64,000 nucleotides of DNA, taken from the NCBI RefSeq assembly GCF_032118995.1, contig NC_092668.1, forward strand, positions 10,457,501 through 10,521,500, read 5' to 3'. Both the position numbers and the translations under genes were made by a program. Source of the DNA: Asterias amurensis. Its lineage: Eukaryota; Echinodermata; Asteroidea; Forcipulatida; Asteriidae. Below, one piece after another: positions 61,750 to 64,000 of this stretch; the stretch's first letter is position 1, and each line of letters opens with the position of its first letter. The notes beneath the pieces were generated by a model. It made no database searches, was not told the origin of the DNA, and was given only the letters and a program-made list of their open reading frames with translations.

Positions 61750-64000
61750 CTTACACAGCCCATGATGGATTCCAGGGGCGAGACTCAAAAGCATTTTGGA
61801 TTTTAGAGGTTGAAAAACAGGCTTCTGTGATCATACGGTACAAACCCACATTTGTAAACATCTCTTATCCAATAAAATTTTTATTTCACATCAACAATAC
61901 GTAACAATCAGCGAAAAAAGGAGTGTTTGTAAGAATTCTTCTTAACCGTCCGATGGCCCACCGATACTGCAGCCAGTAGTTTCTTAATGACTCGTTCTAG
62001 AAGAGTTGAAACTCTTCATTTCTATCCTCAGGTGAATCACAGTGTGACTCAGACTCGGAATCTTCAAATTTTAAAACACTGTCGCAGTATAAATGGTATA
62101 CATATTAACACACACAATTAAAAAGGTTATTATCTACTGTCTCTACAATGTATGACAAGGGTTATTAGTTTTGAAAAAGTATGAACTCATTATTAGATTG
62201 TCAGAGATGTTATGATTTTTTTTCTTTCCAACTTACTGCACGCTACCAACATCATTCGTGAAGTGTTGTGTCCCTCTGTTTTGTGCACAGGGTCTAAAAG
62301 AGGTAAACAATCATTATTATAATCAAACCAAAATAAAGCAACGGTTGTTGGTACCTAAGATACAGCACAATTTTGTTTTGGAAAAAGATACTTTGGTGTT
62401 GAAAATCCAAGGCCGCTTGAAAGTGCCGTGCAATAACATTAAACGCGATAATGAACAACTTTCTATTACACTCTAAACGAAATCCCTCGTAAGAATTGAC
62501 CCTGATTTTGGGTGCCAGTGAGCAAAGAAACTTTTACTGGTTTTCATTTTTGTGTTATTATGAGAACATAATGAATTGCAACAGAGTCCTGACCAAAGTG
62601 GGGGAAACCTTAAAATTGTCTATAGTTGTCATTGTTTTAATTTGATTCCACTGCAAAGATTGTCAAAATCTAAAACATCTGATGGCATCATTCTGAGAAA
62701 AATGGGTTTCTTTTTACCTGAATGTTTTGAACCAATTTTTCTTTTCAAAGCAACATTTGAAAAAGACGTCTTTCGATTTCAACAACCAAAACATTTGTCC
62801 ATTCTACTATAGGCGAAACTACACTAGACACAATGTCAATTTTAAGGTCCTTATGATTAAATAATAATGAAAAGTAAGGAATGATCCAAAACAACCCCAT
62901 CAAAAAGGATACAGACCAATTTTTCTCAACATGATATCAAAAAATGCTTCGAGAGTTGAAAATTTGTTCACCGCATGAACACAAAGGAAAATTTTTAAGT
63001 TTTAAACGTGATGTTAAAGACTTTTAATTTTTTCGTAACTCACACATGGACTTAATCTGTTGTCACATAATGGAATTGGTATTTGGTTTCAAGTTGAAAA
63101 CTCCCGAACCAATCACGACGAAATACTATACTTAGATTATAGATTACGAACCACTCAAACATGAAACGACAATCCAAAAAGAAGATGATCAAAATTAAGC
63201 AGCGCTTTAAATACTTCGCTCACAATTTAAGAAAAGCGAATAATTCCTGAAACAAATACATGTTTAAACATTGAAAAATGATTAAAATATAAATTTTAAA
63301 AATACCCTTAAAGTAAATCTCACTCCGTTAATCTTACAACAACTGTGCAAATGTTTCGATTAATGTCGACTTTGTTTACTGAAATAATGCCATTGACTAA
63401 AGGGGTAGGGCGAGTTGGTCTCTGAAAGGCGTTTGAAAACCGTCCGTTATAAAATGCATATGGCTGAAAAGATGTTTTAAAAGAAAAATATATAAGGATC
63501 CACATTGCATAGTTTTCCTTTTAGTTTGCTAACTAACACGGTCGGCCATTTTATGGAGGTAAAAACTTGACTCCACAAAATGGCCGACCGTGTTAATTCA
63601 TGACGTAACGTATAAGGAAAACCATGCAATTTCGAGGCATGTTTGTGTGGACCGTTATATTCTACTTTTAAAATATATGTTTAACCGTATTAATTTCGTG
63701 ACAGCCGGTTTCAAACGTTTTTCATTGACCAACTCGACCGATCCAAGGCAAAGCAATTTTAACACGAATCCCAGATGTCTATGAGTATGGTACCGTGTTG
63801 TATTAAACTTCACATGTAACCCGGATCCGAGTCAAGTGGTGCATGATCCAGTTCTGAGTCAGTATGAACAGGAATCTGTGTCAAAATAACCTCAAACTTA
63901 TTCAGCTTTATGCCAATCCACGATTGCCCTGCATGAGCTAATTTGCTATGGTGAGAACATGCTTTTTTAACATTACTTTAAATTATATAATAATATCATG
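61750..64000 (-). repeat. 3' flank of a further paralogue beyond the right edge
   Basis: Runs parallel to 28085-30310 downstream of gene C: 'gatggattccaggggcgag', 'ccgatggcccaccgat', 'agtgagcaaagaaacttttactgg', and at the very end 'gtcaaaataacctcaaa...gcttttttaacattacttt'. In gene C the stop codon lies about 70-90 bases past the equivalent of base 64000. No coding exon is inside the window. Confidence 0.7.
63400..63750. mobile_element. Degraded TTAA-type palindromic element
   Basis: The central 'cacggtcggccatttta...taaaatggccgaccgtg' type palindrome and the right arm to 'gaccgatccaaggca' remain; both outer tips are lost. Confidence 0.72.

Overview
This window is eukaryotic, intron-rich and crowded with transposons, from a marine invertebrate deuterostome. 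I think an echinoderm, probably a sea star, is most likely. That assignment is an inference from the tRNA-derived SINEs, the style of the dispersed inverted-repeat elements and the lineage-expanded discoidin genes; no sequence here proves the species. There are no prokaryotic features. Almost all long open frames in the window are transposon remnants or reads through simple repeats; the real genes are built from short exons.

The main content is a cluster of paralogous genes for small secreted proteins. Each has a signal peptide, a Cys-containing N-terminal module of about 75 residues, and one F5/8-type-C (discoidin) domain. All complete copies share the same five-exon layout, with introns in phases 1, 1, 2 and 0. 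Gene A (+, 1584-18824) is complete and divergent. Gene B (+, 23541-27011) is a broken two-exon remnant with a 149-bp transposon in its second exon. Genes C (-, 30377-37162), D (-, 40086-46559) and E (-, 50784-57464) are intact and closely related. The predicted proteins are 243, 243, 243 and 244 residues (A, C, D, E). A and B point towards C, D and E. From 61750 to the right edge the sequence matches the 3' flanks of C, D and E, so a further minus-strand copy probably begins its last exon just outside the window.

Layout: 1-1583 is 5' flank with small inverted-repeat elements. 1584-18824 is gene A; its 11.7-kb third intron holds an RTE-like fragment just upstream, a CR1/L2-like LINE split in two by a block carrying a gag-like ORF, a 1.35-kb DNA element, TTAA-flanked palindromic elements and a degenerate tandem repeat. 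Its fourth intron has a 690-bp microsatellite that grew from a SINE tail. 18825-23540 is transposon-rich and shares pieces with the 5' flank of gene A. 23541-27011 is pseudogene B. 27012-30376 is the tail-to-tail spacer between B and C. 30377-57464 holds C, D and E, including a recent tandem duplication (about 33.98-43.43 kb against 43.47-54.69 kb) that produced gene D as a hybrid of C-like and E-like sequence. 57465-58170 is the 5' flank of E. About 58680-61745 is a 3-kb element with long inverted ends. 61750-64000 is the 3' flank of the next paralogue.

Functionally, the genes look like a family of secreted, disulfide-bonded, single-discoidin-domain proteins. The fold commonly binds carbohydrate, phospholipid or collagen, so a lectin or immune or adhesion role is plausible, but nothing in the sequence fixes the ligand.
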